Shown: positions 1 to 9,670 of the stretch, in pieces
Numbering within the stretch: the stretch's first letter is position 1
Layout: the number at the start of each line of letters is the position of its first letter
Assembly (NCBI GenBank): GCA_963422675.2
Contig: CAXVYS010000024.1
Span: forward strand, 868,001 to 932,000
Direction: 5' to 3'
Length of the DNA: 64,000 nucleotides
Source: UBA4416 sp963422675
GTDB taxonomy: Bacteria > Bacteroidota > Bacteroidia > B-17B0 > Aurantibacillaceae
Notes under the pieces: generated by a model
Database searches by the model: none
The model's input: the letters and a program-made list of their open reading frames with translations, nothing else
Told to the model about the DNA's origin: nothing
Translations under genes and position numbers: made by a program

Positions 1-1826
1 ATAGTTTATATCCCAAATCCATTGATGAAGAAGTAGCCTGTAAAGCATTATTAAGCAATGACGAAACAACAGATGTGATTGTAATCGTAGTTGACGCTTC
101 TAATTTAAGACGCCATTTATTACTGGCCACCCAGGTGATCGATCTCAAAAAACCCTGTGTACTGGCTTTAAACATGATTGATGAGGCCAACAAAAATAAG
201 ATCACTATTTATATTTCCGAATTGGAAAAACTCCTGGGAGTGGCAGTAATACCTGTTGATTCAAGAAATAAAAAAGGAATAGAAGAGTTGAAAGAAGCCG
301 TTTTAAAAGCAACTATTTCCAACACGATATTTTATAATTTCGAAAAACAAAAAGAACTCTTACCTCAATGCACGTCTTACGAAAGCATTATCAAATCGCA
401 GTTTGAGACCAACAAATCAAATGCAAAAGCGATAGAAGATTTTGAATTGGCCGATAACATTCACCGTTTTTCCACACTGAGTTATATCGTGGCAAAATGT
501 GTGAAACAACCGCAACAGCTGGATAAGAGTGTTACACAAAAGCTCGATCATTTTTTTACACATAAAATATTCGGCTTTGCTTTTTTCCTGTTGATCCTCT
601 TTATTGTATTTCAGTTTATATTTTTTATTGCAGAATATCCAATGAATTGGATCGAAAACGGTTTTGTGTTTTTAATGAATTTTACCGCAGAAGCCTTACC
701 TAAAGGGCAGTTAAACGATTTGATCGTGAATGGTGTTTTAGCGGGAATTAGTGGCATTGCCGTGTTTATTCCGCAAATAGCGTTACTGTTTTTTTTCATT
801 GCTATTTTAGAAGATACCGGCTACATGGCTCGCGCCAGTTTTATTTTAGATAAATTAATGCGCCGTTTCGGCTTAAATGGTAAATCCGTTATTCCTATGA
901 TTAGCAGTGTGGCTTGCGCCGTTCCCTCTATTATGAGTGCGCGCACCATTATGAACTGGAAAGACCGGATGATTACCATTTTGGTAACCCCTTTAATAAG
1001 TTGTTCGGCACGCTTACCTGTATATACATTGTTAATAGGCATTATGTTTGCCGGTAAGCAAACCCTTGGCATATTTAGTTACCAGGGCCTTGTATTAATG
1101 GGGATGTATTTACTTGGCTTTGCAGCAGCGCTCATTGCCGCTATTGTTTTAAAATATGTTTTAAAAACAAAGGAAAAAAGTTACTTCATTATGGAGCTAC
1201 CGGTTTACAGGAAGCCACAGATCCAAACCGTTATTATGCTGGTGTATGATAAAGTAAAAGTATTTTTATTCGACGCCGGAAAAATCATTCTTGCTATATC
1301 CATTGTTCTTTGGTTTTTAACGAGCCATGCACCCGGGCAGGCATTTGAAAAAATAGATGCGCAGGCAGCTGCCAAACAGGCAACACAGCCCGTAAGTGAG
1401 TATGAGGTCAACGCTCAAAAACTGGAAGCATCGTATGCAGGTATTCTTGGAAAAAAGATAGAACCGGCTATTAAACCATTAGGCTTCGATTGGAAAATCG
1501 GGATTGCACTAATAACCTCTTTTGCTGCGCGAGAAGTATTTGTAGGAACGATGGCTACGATATACAGTACGGGTGATACAGATAATACAGAAACTTTACG
1601 TGAAAAATTAATGGCGGAGAAAAACTTTGAAACAAAACAACCCGTCTATACATCCGCCGTTTGTTGGTCGTTACTGGTGTTTTATGCATTTGCCATGCAA
1701 TGTATGAGTACCCTTGCCACCACTTACCGCGAAACCAAACACTGGAAATGGCCTGCCATCCAATTGGTGTTTATGAGTGGGCTTGCTTACTTGTCATCCC
1801 TTTTAGTATATAGTGTATTGAGCTAG
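1..1826 (+). CDS. feoB: Ferrous iron transport protein B, C-terminal part
   Basis: FeoB imports Fe(II) across the inner membrane using a cytosolic G-protein domain joined to a membrane domain. The frame is open to the left edge, so the true start and the first G motifs lie outside the window; about 607 codons are visible. The visible part begins late in the G domain (DASNLRRHL, then the G4 motif NMID) and continues into many hydrophobic segments. The two gate-type segments are present as CAVPSIMSARTI and SCSARLPVY; the first differs slightly from the more usual GCxVP form. Downstream cysQ is co-directional after about 100 bp and unrelated in function. Identification is firm; only the N-terminus is missing. 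Confidence 0.95.
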   Translation, partial: SLYPKSIDEEVACKALLSNDETTDVIVIVVDASNLRRHLLLATQVIDLKKPCVLALNMIDEANKNKITIYISELEKLLGVAVIPVDSRNKKGIEELKEAVLKATISNTIFYNFEKQKELLPQCTSYESIIKSQFETNKSNAKAIEDFELADNIHRFSTLSYIVAKCVKQPQQLDKSVTQKLDHFFTHKIFGFAFFLLILFIVFQFIFFIAEYPMNWIENGFVFLMNFTAEALPKGQLNDLIVNGVLAGISGIAVFIPQIALLFFFIAILEDTGYMARASFILDKLMRRFGLNGKSVIPMISSVACAVPSIMSARTIMNWKDRMITILVTPLISCSARLPVYTLLIGIMFAGKQTLGIFSYQGLVLMGMYLLGFAAALIAAIVLKYVLKTKEKSYFIMELPVYRKPQIQTVIMLVYDKVKVFLFDAGKIILAISIVLWFLTSHAPGQAFEKIDAQAAAKQATQPVSEYEVNAQKLEASYAGILGKKIEPAIKPLGFDWKIGIALITSFAAREVFVGTMATIYSTGDTDNTETLREKLMAEKNFETKQPVYTSAVCWSLLVFYAFAMQCMSTLATTYRETKHWKWPAIQLVFMSGLAYLSSLLVYSVLS

Positions 1827-1929
1827 AAGTATAGTGTAATTCCTCAATGCCGGATAAGTTTTACATAAAATAAAACGTATTGAATAAAATACTTTTTATA
1901 CCTTCAATGTCTTCTTAATATTAATAACT

Positions 1930-2748
1930 GTGTACCATTCCTTACTCCATCGAACCATTATTGCTGCTGTTTTAGCAGGTAACGAAATTTTGAAAGTATA
2001 CGATACCGATTTTGATGTAGAGTATAAAGAAGATAAATCGCCTGTTACATTGGCTGATAAAAGAGCGAGCCTACAAATCATTAAGGAGCTCGAACAGTTT
2101 GGGATACCGGTATTAAGTGAAGAAGGAGATCCCATCCCCTACAACACCCGAAAAAATTGGGATAAACTATGGATCGTCGATCCACTCGACGGCACAAAAG
2201 AATTTGTAAAACGCAACGGCGAATTTACAGTGAACATTGCATTAACAGAAAACAGTACACCTACGTTAGGAGTTATTTATTCTCCTGTTTTTAAAGACCT
2301 TTATTTTGCTGCCAAAGGCATAGGTTCTTTTAAAATAGACCGTCACGATTTTATTCCCTTAATAGATGCCATTGAAGAAATTTCTTTGGATACATTAATT
2401 GGCATCGCAAAAAAACTACCGCTCATTACGAATAGCGAAAATTATGTAGTGGTAGCAAGCCGCTCCCACATGAGCTCCGAAACATATGACCATATTGAGC
2501 AATTAAAGCGGGATCATAAACGGGTAGAGATTGTAAGCACAGGAAGTAGTATTAAAATGTGTTGGGTGGCAGAAGGCATTGCTGACGAATACCCCCGTTT
2601 CGGGCCAACGATGGAATGGGATACGGCTGCAGGCCAGGCCATATTACAGGAAGCCAATGCTATTTTAGTAGATTACGAAACCGGGGAGACCATGAAATAC
2701 AACCGCGAAAAATTATTAAACAACTGGTTTATTGCAAAACGAAATTAG
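1930..2748 (+). CDS. cysQ: 3'(2'),5'-bisphosphate nucleotidase CysQ
   Basis: CysQ hydrolyses 3'-phosphoadenosine 5'-phosphate to AMP and so clears the by-product of sulfate assimilation. The 272-residue protein has the inositol-monophosphatase superfamily signatures: an early acidic pair (SEEGD), the metal-binding loop DPLDGTKEF and the late WDTAAGQAIL motif. Length is normal for the family. The start taken is GTG at 1930, because the next residues (YHSLLHRTIIAAVLAG) align with the usual first helix and no ATG lies in frame between the upstream stop and this codon. It ends 3 bp before the convergent hydrolase gene, with no obvious hairpin between them. Confidence 0.9.
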   Translation: MYHSLLHRTIIAAVLAGNEILKVYDTDFDVEYKEDKSPVTLADKRASLQIIKELEQFGIPVLSEEGDPIPYNTRKNWDKLWIVDPLDGTKEFVKRNGEFTVNIALTENSTPTLGVIYSPVFKDLYFAAKGIGSFKIDRHDFIPLIDAIEEISLDTLIGIAKKLPLITNSENYVVVASRSHMSSETYDHIEQLKRDHKRVEIVSTGSSIKMCWVAEGIADEYPRFGPTMEWDTAAGQAILQEANAILVDYETGETMKYNREKLLNNWFIAKRN

Positions 2749-2750
2749 GC

Positions 2751-3395
2751 TCAGCATTTTTTAAGCTCTTCTTCAATAATTTTATTAATCTCTTCTGCTC
2801 TGAAGACGACCATCGCATGAGATCCGTCGGGGATAGCATAATCTGCTTTTACATAACGGTATAATAATAATTTATCGTTTGTGCCATGTATGTGAATAGC
2901 ATGATGTGGTAGTTCCTTCCCATTCCAGGTAACAATTATGTTGATGCAGTATTTAAAATAATTTTCTGTCATGCTGTTTACCATTCCTAAAAACTCAGGA
3001 ATATAAGCCTTTCCGAAGCCAACGATCCACCTGCCCCGGTAAGCCATTTTACGGTGTTGCTTTTCACTGATATAATTATACACAGGTATGTATTTAAACA
3101 CGCGTATAAACCAGGGTAATTCCGATCTGGATTTAGAAGTAGAAATTAAGAATGTTTTTTTTGGAGAAATTATTTTTGAGAGTTCCATGCAAAGCATTCC
3201 GCCAAAAGAAACACCTAACAAACAAAATGGTGCTGAGGTATTAATTTGTGGAAGAAATTTTCTGGCATAACTTAACATCGTGTCATGCTTTTCGGGTAAG
3301 GGCCAGTCTAAAATCACCAGTTTGGCTCCGTTAATGACGATGTTAGCATATAGTTTTTCCGTAGTTCCAAGGCCGGGTATAGCATAAATAATCAT
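2751..3395 (-). CDS. Small alpha/beta hydrolase
   Basis: A 214-residue single-domain protein of the alpha/beta-hydrolase fold. The nucleophile elbow is GVSFGG (GxSxG), the acid is probably the Asp of HGTNDKLL and the histidine is in PDGSHAM, giving a full catalytic triad in the right order. An early PGLGTT loop fits the oxyanion hole. There is no signal peptide, so it is likely cytoplasmic. Substrate is unknown; the short lid and overall form resemble uncharacterised Bacteroidota hydrolases. A TATCTTTG -7-like box lies just upstream. It is convergent with cysQ and stands alone on this strand. Confidence 0.75.
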   Translation of the reverse strand: MIIYAIPGLGTTEKLYANIVINGAKLVILDWPLPEKHDTMLSYARKFLPQINTSAPFCLLGVSFGGMLCMELSKIISPKKTFLISTSKSRSELPWFIRVFKYIPVYNYISEKQHRKMAYRGRWIVGFGKAYIPEFLGMVNSMTENYFKYCINIIVTWNGKELPHHAIHIHGTNDKLLLYRYVKADYAIPDGSHAMVVFRAEEINKIIEEELKKC

Positions 3396-3400
3396 GTATA

Positions 3401-3408
3401 CAAAGATA
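3401..3408 (-). promoter_or_regulatory. Putative -7 box of the small hydrolase gene
   Basis: On the minus strand this reads TATCTTTG, matching the Bacteroidota -7 consensus TAnnTTTG. It lies only a few bases upstream of the ATG, so the leader would be very short or absent. No good -33 TTTG is seen at the usual spacing. Confidence 0.35.
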
Positions 3409-3460
3409 AGAATGTTATGTTCGTCTAAAGGCTGTAAATGCTAAAACACGTTAATAACTT

Positions 3461-3493
3461 TTTGGCTTAGTAATTGATATCACGTTATATTTG
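3461..3493 (+). promoter_or_regulatory. Bacteroidota-type promoter for the crotonase gene
   Basis: TTTG at 3461-3464, a 21-nt spacer and TATATTTG at 3486-3493 match the family-wide -33/-7 pattern (TTTG, about 19-21 nt, TAnnTTTG). The ATG follows 53 nt later. It is the best complete promoter in the window and sits between divergent genes. Confidence 0.6.
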
Positions 3494-3546
3494 TTACACT
3501 TAAACAGGAGTTAGCATTAACTTTATTAACCGTTAAACACATAACT

Positions 3547-4341
3547 ATGACTACAGAAATGGCCTTAGAAAACATTATAACTGAAATTAAAAATAACGTA
3601 TTAGTAATTACTATTAACAGACCCGATAAATTAAACGCTCTTAACCGACAAACTATCGAAGAGCTTCATGAATTATTGGTGGATGCTGAAAATGATAAAT
3701 CTATTCGTGCTTTAATTATTACAGGATCGGGGCAAAAAGCATTTGTTGCAGGAGCTGACATTGCAGAGTTTTCAAAATACTCGGTTGAAGAAGGAAAACA
3801 ATTAAGCTCTATCGGGCATTTTAAAATATTTAATTTTATAGAAAACTATTCCAAACCGGTTATTGCAGCTGTAAACGGCTTTGCATTGGGTGGTGGTTTA
3901 GAATTGGCAATGGCTTGCCACCTTCGTGTAGCAAGTGCAAACGCAAAAATGGGATTACCCGAAGTGAGCTTAGGCGTCATTCCGGGCTATGGTGGAACCC
4001 AGCGTTTAGCCCAGTTAGTAGGTAAAGGAAAAGCCTTTGAAATGATTGTAACAGCTTCTATGATCAATGCAGAAGATGCCTACAAATGGGGATTAGCGAA
4101 CTATGTTACTACCCAGGAAGAGTTACTAAATAAATGTTTTGAGATCACTTCAAAAATCATCTCTAATTCACCTGTTGCCGTTAAAACAGCCATTAAAGTA
4201 ATTAATGCAGGATACAACAATAAATTAAACGGTTACGAAGTAGAAATTGAAGAATTTGGAAAAAGTTTTTCAACAGGCGACTTCAAAGAAGGAGTTTCTG
4301 CCTTTTTAGAAAAAAGAAAAGCAGATTTTTTAGGGAACTAA
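3547..4341 (+). CDS. Enoyl-CoA hydratase/isomerase (crotonase family)
   Basis: A 264-residue crotonase that most likely hydrates short-chain 2-enoyl-CoA during fatty-acid or amino-acid breakdown in the cytoplasm. The oxyanion-hole residues sit in AFVAGADI and in the glycine-rich FALGGGLELAMAC segment. Both catalytic glutamates of true hydratases are present: one in GGGLELAMAC and one in GLPEVSLGVIPGYGGTQRL. ATG at 3547 is used; an in-frame ATG four codons later is an alternative. A clear promoter lies upstream. The dioxygenase gene follows 51 bp downstream on the same strand, so the two may be cotranscribed, though they do not belong to one known pathway. Confidence 0.9.
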   Translation: MTTEMALENIITEIKNNVLVITINRPDKLNALNRQTIEELHELLVDAENDKSIRALIITGSGQKAFVAGADIAEFSKYSVEEGKQLSSIGHFKIFNFIENYSKPVIAAVNGFALGGGLELAMACHLRVASANAKMGLPEVSLGVIPGYGGTQRLAQLVGKGKAFEMIVTASMINAEDAYKWGLANYVTTQEELLNKCFEITSKIISNSPVAVKTAIKVINAGYNNKLNGYEVEIEEFGKSFSTGDFKEGVSAFLEKRKADFLGN

Positions 4342-4392
4342 TTTCTGTGTGAGCCGTTATTATAATATACACTACATCTAAACTCAAAGAAC

Positions 4393-4917
4393 ATGAGCGT
4401 TACAAGACCTTTCAATTTTAAAAAATGGATTGACGAGAACCGTGATCTGTTAAAGCCACCTATTAATAACAAAGTGGTATATAAAGATGCTGAATTTATT
4501 GTAATGGTTGTAGGTGGTCCCAATGCCCGTAAAGACTATCATTTTAATGAAAGCGAAGAATTTTTTTATCAACTCGAAGGCGATATTAAAGTACAGATAC
4601 AGGAAGATGGTAAAGCCGTTGAGGTAAATATTAAAGAAGGCGATATCTTTTTATTGCCTCCAAGAGTTCCGCACAATCCTATCCGTTTTAAAGACACCAT
4701 TGGTTTGGTGATGGAACGTAAACGACGTAATGGAGAAAAAGACGGATTGTTATGGTTTTGTGAAAAATGTAATACTAAATTGTACGAAGAGTATTTTGAG
4801 TTAACAGACATTACATCCCAGTTTCAAACCATATTTCAAAAATTTTATTCATCGGAGAAACTCCGTACCTGCACCTCCTGCGGGCATCAAATGCAAGCAC
4901 CATTATTGGGTTCCTAA
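4393..4917 (+). CDS. haaO: 3-hydroxyanthranilate 3,4-dioxygenase
   Basis: A 174-residue cupin enzyme that opens the ring of 3-hydroxyanthranilate in the kynurenine branch of tryptophan breakdown; the product cyclises to quinolinate or is decarboxylated and degraded. The iron-binding motif is visible as DYHFNESEEFFYQ, with the partner His in PPRVPHNP. The C-terminus carries the second, rubredoxin-like metal site of bacterial HaaO as CEKC and CTSC pairs. Length is that of the bacterial form. No other kynurenine gene is in the window, but nadB, the other route to quinolinate, lies at 59.2-60.8 kb. Identification is confident. Confidence 0.92.
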   Translation: MSVTRPFNFKKWIDENRDLLKPPINNKVVYKDAEFIVMVVGGPNARKDYHFNESEEFFYQLEGDIKVQIQEDGKAVEVNIKEGDIFLLPPRVPHNPIRFKDTIGLVMERKRRNGEKDGLLWFCEKCNTKLYEEYFELTDITSQFQTIFQKFYSSEKLRTCTSCGHQMQAPLLGS

Positions 4918-4991
4918 CGTTTTTTGGCGTATTATTTAGTAGAACTCCATTTTTAGCGAGTAAATGAGTTAACGTTTGACTGATTTTGCCT

Positions 4992-4999
4992 TAACTTTG
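4992..4999 (+). promoter_or_regulatory. Putative -7 box of the large adhesin gene
   Basis: TAACTTTG matches TAnnTTTG and lies 18 nt before the chosen ATG at 5018. A TTG at 4976-4978 is too close (13-nt spacer) to be a normal -33 element. The box supports starting the gene at 5018 rather than at the longer frame start further upstream. Confidence 0.4.
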
Positions 5000-5017
5000 G
5001 GGTATAAATTTTTTGTA

Positions 5018-8000
5018 ATGAAAACTATGAATATTAAAAAATACTTGTTTCCCTTTCTTACTCTTTTTACTGCAAATTTTGCAGTTGCACAGTCGTCAGA
5101 TGGTTTTGATTTTAAAGCTGCTTATATACAGGCAGAACAAAGAGGTATTATTGCCTCAGATCGTGATGGATACGTAAAGTATTTACATAATGACTATTTA
5201 AGTCATTCACATAGTGGGAATCACTCACAAAGTAACCCTAATTTAGGAGTTAATAATTTAGGAACCATTTATTTGAATGGAAACTCAACTGCAGGAAGAC
5301 CAGGTTCTCCTAATCCGGGACCAACTAATCCTACACCTCAAAATGTCTATTGCCCTAATGCAGGTTTCGAACAACTCAACTTTTCAAACTGGATCGGTGG
5401 TTATGGCACGGTATCAGCAGGTGCAGTGGGTGCACCTTTCCCTGTATATAATCAAACATCTGCTGGTTTTTCAAATCCAAGTGGTAATAACGCCCCTTTA
5501 GGTTCTCTTAATTACCAAACTATTATGACCACACCTGCTACTAATAGTATTTATCCAAATTGTGTTGGTTACGATTCAATGGCTTGTCGAGTTATAGGTA
5601 CACAAACAGTATCAGAAATACCTGTTGTAAATCCAAATGGAGGGGGAGTGTCAATGCGTTTAAATGGTACTAATGCCAATTATAGAGGATGTATAGCTTC
5701 TTATAATATGGCACTAAATCCAAATAATAAAAATTTCTCTGTTTCTTATGCTTTGATTTTTTATGATGGTTCACACCCTCCTAATGAACAGCCTTATTTT
5801 TCTGTTAAAATAAAGGATCAGAATGGTAATCCCGTACCAGGTTGTTCTGTTTATACTATTACTTGTGATGCCAATTTAACAAATACTGCTTCGCCAATGT
5901 ATGATCCAACATGGACGAATTCTGCAATTGGGTTTGGCGTCATGTATAGAAAATGGACAACTTCTTCATTTGATTTCACTAATTATCCAGCGATAACTTC
6001 TGTAAATGTTGAGCTTTATATGGGAACCTGTGCTCAGGGAGGTCATTATGCTTACGCTTATGTAGATGCTTCTTGTAGCCAAGGTGGAGCTGTGGCCAGT
6101 TTTTGTGCCGGTTCTAACACTTCTGTATTAACAGCCCCTGGAGGTTATTCTACTTACCAATGGACTGGTCCATCAGGCCCAATATCAATAGGTAACGGTG
6201 GAAATACCGGAACAGCTACTATTTCGCCGGTTACGGCTGGCCAGGTATTTACCTGCGCAGTTACTGCTCCAAATGGTTGTTCAAGCATATTCACTACAAC
6301 AGTATCTATTACAACGGTAAGTATTACAGCTGTTGGTTCAACTCCTTCTTGTCCTAATGGTGGTAGTGGAACAGCTAATGTATCAGCTACCGGTAGTAGT
6401 TCGGGATATTCTTATCAGTGGACCAATTCGTTAGGAGCGGTTGTCAGTTCTTCACAAACAGCAACGGGGCTGCCACCGGGTAACTATACAATTACGGTTT
6501 CGTCGCCCATGTGCGGCTCAACCACTTCCTCGGTTTCAGTGGGTGTTGCGCCTCCAACGTTTTATGGATTAAATGCACCTTATTGCGGGGCTGTAGCATG
6601 GATCACCAAACCAGGGGGATCTAACTATCAATGGTATACAGCATCTCCTTTAGCATCAATTCCGGGAGCAACAGCTTCTTCTTTAACAATCAATGCACCT
6701 GTAAATGGTGCACAGTATTATTTATCTTATATGACTTCAAGTGGTTGTAAAGATTCTATCAAGTATACTTTAACGCAAACTCCCGGTGGAAGTATTTATG
6801 TAAGTAATATAAAAAGTATTTGTCCTGGAAATAACAACTCTTATGCGGTTGTAAATTTACAAACTTCTGCTCCTCCTGCTTATAGCTATACCGTAACAGG
6901 GCCTGCCAGTTATTCGTCCATATTAAATAATACACCACTGGTAAAAGACAGTGTTATCAATTTATCTATTGGTACTTACAGCGCTACAGTGTTTGACGGA
7001 CAATGTATTTATAACACCACTTTCACAGTGAGTCCGTTTGTGTATTCATATACTTTAACACCAACAACATCAACCGTTTGTACAAGCGGTGGAACGCCTC
7101 TTACCGTTAATTTTGGTAATACTACTCCAACAACGTGTGGTTTATCTTCGAGCGGTGGATGTACATCTCCAAATCAAATAATTGTTGGTACCGGTGCAAC
7201 GGCTAATAGTACTACAAGTTATCCTGCTATTTACGGGAATTTCTATCGAAATACACGTCACCAGATTTTATACCTGGCAAGTGAATTATTAGCAGCAGGG
7301 ATTCAACCGGGTAAAATATCAAGTATCTCTTTTAATATTAATCAGATCAACGGAACAACAACTTACCCTGATTTCTCTATTAAATTGAAATGTACCAGTG
7401 TTACGGATTTGAATAGTACTGCTTTTGATCAGGTAGGGTTAACACAAGTATTTTATTCACCTTCTATAAGTATCACTACAGGTTGGAATACATATCCGTT
7501 CCCTGTTTCTTATGAATGGGATGGGGTTTCGAATCTTTTAGTAGATGTTTGTAACTCACAAACAATGCCTTCTTATACTCAAAACTCAGAATCTCCTTAT
7601 ACAGTAACTCCTTTCGTTTCTGTAAGATGGTTTAACAGTGATGGAACGGTAGCCTGCCCTATTGCTACAGGGAACTCATACTCTCCAAACAATACTTTCA
7701 GACCAAATATCAGATTTGAAAATTGTGGTGGTTCTAATCCTGCGTTATTTACTTATACATGGACTCCATCTACAGGGTTAACATCTACAAATACATACAC
7801 TACATTTGCTACTCCTGCAGCTACAACTATTTATACTGTTGAGGTTAATCCTATTGGTCAAACAAACTGTATGCAGACGCAAAGCGCAACAGTTACTATT
7901 GTTAACCCGGTAACTCCAACACTTACTGCTGTTAACCCAATGTGTACAAATGCTGCTGCTGTCACTTTAACAGCAAATCCGGCAGGTGGTTCATGGACTG

Positions 8001-9652
8001 GTTCCGGAGTTAGTACAGCGGGTGTTTTAACACCGTCTTTAGCGGTAGCAGGAAACAATACCTATACCTATACGCTTGGTTCAGGAACCTGTTCGGCTAT
8101 TGGTAACTCTACTATATCGATTGAACAATATATGCCTTCTACGATTACTTCTACGATTGTTCCTCAGTGTCTTAGTAATCCGGCTTTACCATTGCCAACT
8201 ACGGCAAGTGCGGGTGGAACATGGACAGGAACAGGAATTTCAGGAACAAATTTTGACCCTGCGATCTCAGGAATTGGAACATTTACGTTAACCTACAGTA
8301 CACAATCTAATCCTACTGCAACGCTTTGTCCTTCACAAAGTAGCATTACAGTAGCGGTAAGTACTATTACACAACCCACAGTTTCTGCAGCAGGGCCTTA
8401 TTGCGATAATTTTGCAGCTCAAACCATGACAGTTGATCCTGTTGGTGGTGGTACAGGTGTATGGGGAACTTCAACAGTTGGTTCGGCAATTACACCTGCC
8501 GGAATTTTCTCTCCTGTATCAAGTATCGTAGGAACAAACACAGTAACGTATACACTTACCAACGGACCTTGTACAGCAACGGCATCTACTAATGTACAGG
8601 TAGTTCATTTTATAGACGCTTCTTTTACCGGAGCACTTGGCCCATATTGTATATATAACCCTAGTGTCAACCTACAAACTGTTGCTTTAAACACAGGTGG
8701 TGTATGGACAGGAATAGGTGTAAGCGGAACAAACTTTGACCCTGCAACGGCAGGTGCAGGAACACATGTGGTAACTTACAGTACAGATCCAGCTCCATCA
8801 GGCTTATGTCCTGATAGTAAAACCATGTCTATTTTGGTTAATCCTGTTCCGGTTGTAGTGCCATTGGCTCAAAAATATGATGGATGTAATTATCCTTTTG
8901 TAGCGAATTTCTATACACCAAGCGTAAATACAGGAACTTTAACATGGAGTTATGGAGATAACAGTACTTCGGAATCAGGTTTTGCTCCTAGCCACGTGTA
9001 TTCAACTCCCGGAAATTATGTTGTAACAACAACGTATACGGATAATGTTGGTTGTACAGTAACTTCTACTGTAGCAACTGTTATTCAGGTATATCAGGTT
9101 CCAACTGCAGGATTTGAGCCATCTCCGGATGTAACAACCGTAGTTGACGGTGAAGTAACATTTAACAACCAAACATCTGATCTGGCTAATAATTCTTATG
9201 TATGGAATTTTGCAGGATTAGGAGGAAGTTCAAGTGTAAGTCCTGTTTATTTATTTACGAATTCAGGAGAATACTTTGTAACCTTAATAGCGACAAGCGC
9301 TCACGGATGCCAGGATACAGCGATTAAAAAAGTAACCGTTAATCCTGATGTGGTATTATATGTGCCAAACTCCTTTACGCCTAACGGAGATGGATTAAAT
9401 GATGAATTCCAGATTTTCTTACCTCCGACAGGAGTAGATTATTCAACATTCAGCCTTTCAATCTATGACAGATGGGGCACTGTGATCTATAAAACAAATG
9501 ATGTTTACAAATCATGGAATGGAGGAAGAAATAACTCAGGTGAGGTTGTAAAACAAGACACTTACGTCTATAAAATTTCCTTCCAGGATGAGAAAAAGAA
9601 ATACTATGAAAAAGTAGGGTATGTAACACTACTTGCCCACGGTGGTAAATAA
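5018..9652 (+). CDS. Large T9SS-secreted Ig-like/PKD repeat protein
   Basis: A 1,544-residue protein, very likely secreted by the type IX system and held at the cell surface as an adhesin or matrix protein. ATG 5018 gives a signal peptide (hydrophobic FPFLTLFTANFAVAQ); the frame is open further up, but that extension overlaps the promoter. After a spacer come Ig-like segments with WTG and YQW cores. A domain near residues 700-910 (ILYLASELLAAG, TTGWNTYPF) is common in Bacteroidota surface proteins. Four tandem units of about 78 residues and two PKD-like domains follow. The end is a type B sorting domain (VPNSFTPNGDGLNDEFQI, YDRWG, YVYKISF). Ligand is unknown. A strong terminator follows. Confidence 0.85.
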   Translation: MKTMNIKKYLFPFLTLFTANFAVAQSSDGFDFKAAYIQAEQRGIIASDRDGYVKYLHNDYLSHSHSGNHSQSNPNLGVNNLGTIYLNGNSTAGRPGSPNPGPTNPTPQNVYCPNAGFEQLNFSNWIGGYGTVSAGAVGAPFPVYNQTSAGFSNPSGNNAPLGSLNYQTIMTTPATNSIYPNCVGYDSMACRVIGTQTVSEIPVVNPNGGGVSMRLNGTNANYRGCIASYNMALNPNNKNFSVSYALIFYDGSHPPNEQPYFSVKIKDQNGNPVPGCSVYTITCDANLTNTASPMYDPTWTNSAIGFGVMYRKWTTSSFDFTNYPAITSVNVELYMGTCAQGGHYAYAYVDASCSQGGAVASFCAGSNTSVLTAPGGYSTYQWTGPSGPISIGNGGNTGTATISPVTAGQVFTCAVTAPNGCSSIFTTTVSITTVSITAVGSTPSCPNGGSGTANVSATGSSSGYSYQWTNSLGAVVSSSQTATGLPPGNYTITVSSPMCGSTTSSVSVGVAPPTFYGLNAPYCGAVAWITKPGGSNYQWYTASPLASIPGATASSLTINAPVNGAQYYLSYMTSSGCKDSIKYTLTQTPGGSIYVSNIKSICPGNNNSYAVVNLQTSAPPAYSYTVTGPASYSSILNNTPLVKDSVINLSIGTYSATVFDGQCIYNTTFTVSPFVYSYTLTPTTSTVCTSGGTPLTVNFGNTTPTTCGLSSSGGCTSPNQIIVGTGATANSTTSYPAIYGNFYRNTRHQILYLASELLAAGIQPGKISSISFNINQINGTTTYPDFSIKLKCTSVTDLNSTAFDQVGLTQVFYSPSISITTGWNTYPFPVSYEWDGVSNLLVDVCNSQTMPSYTQNSESPYTVTPFVSVRWFNSDGTVACPIATGNSYSPNNTFRPNIRFENCGGSNPALFTYTWTPSTGLTSTNTYTTFATPAATTIYTVEVNPIGQTNCMQTQSATVTIVNPVTPTLTAVNPMCTNAAAVTLTANPAGGSWTGSGVSTAGVLTPSLAVAGNNTYTYTLGSGTCSAIGNSTISIEQYMPSTITSTIVPQCLSNPALPLPTTASAGGTWTGTGISGTNFDPAISGIGTFTLTYSTQSNPTATLCPSQSSITVAVSTITQPTVSAAGPYCDNFAAQTMTVDPVGGGTGVWGTSTVGSAITPAGIFSPVSSIVGTNTVTYTLTNGPCTATASTNVQVVHFIDASFTGALGPYCIYNPSVNLQTVALNTGGVWTGIGVSGTNFDPATAGAGTHVVTYSTDPAPSGLCPDSKTMSILVNPVPVVVPLAQKYDGCNYPFVANFYTPSVNTGTLTWSYGDNSTSESGFAPSHVYSTPGNYVVTTTYTDNVGCTVTSTVATVIQVYQVPTAGFEPSPDVTTVVDGEVTFNNQTSDLANNSYVWNFAGLGGSSSVSPVYLFTNSGEYFVTLIATSAHGCQDTAIKKVTVNPDVVLYVPNSFTPNGDGLNDEFQIFLPPTGVDYSTFSLSIYDRWGTVIYKTNDVYKSWNGGRNNSGEVVKQDTYVYKISFQDEKKKYYEKVGYVTLLAHGGK
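7903..8848 (+). repeat. Four tandem Ig-like units within the adhesin
   Basis: Four consecutive coding units of about 75-80 codons share the pattern PxC, then GGxWTGxGVSGTNFDP, then a V/LTYST or YTYTL strand. Units 2 and 4 are closest (GISGTNFDPAISG and GVSGTNFDPATAG); unit 1 has GGSWTGSG and unit 3 the more diverged GGGTGVWGTST. They look like products of internal duplication. Confidence 0.7.
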
Positions 9653-9670
9653 GTACTGACAAAATGTTTA

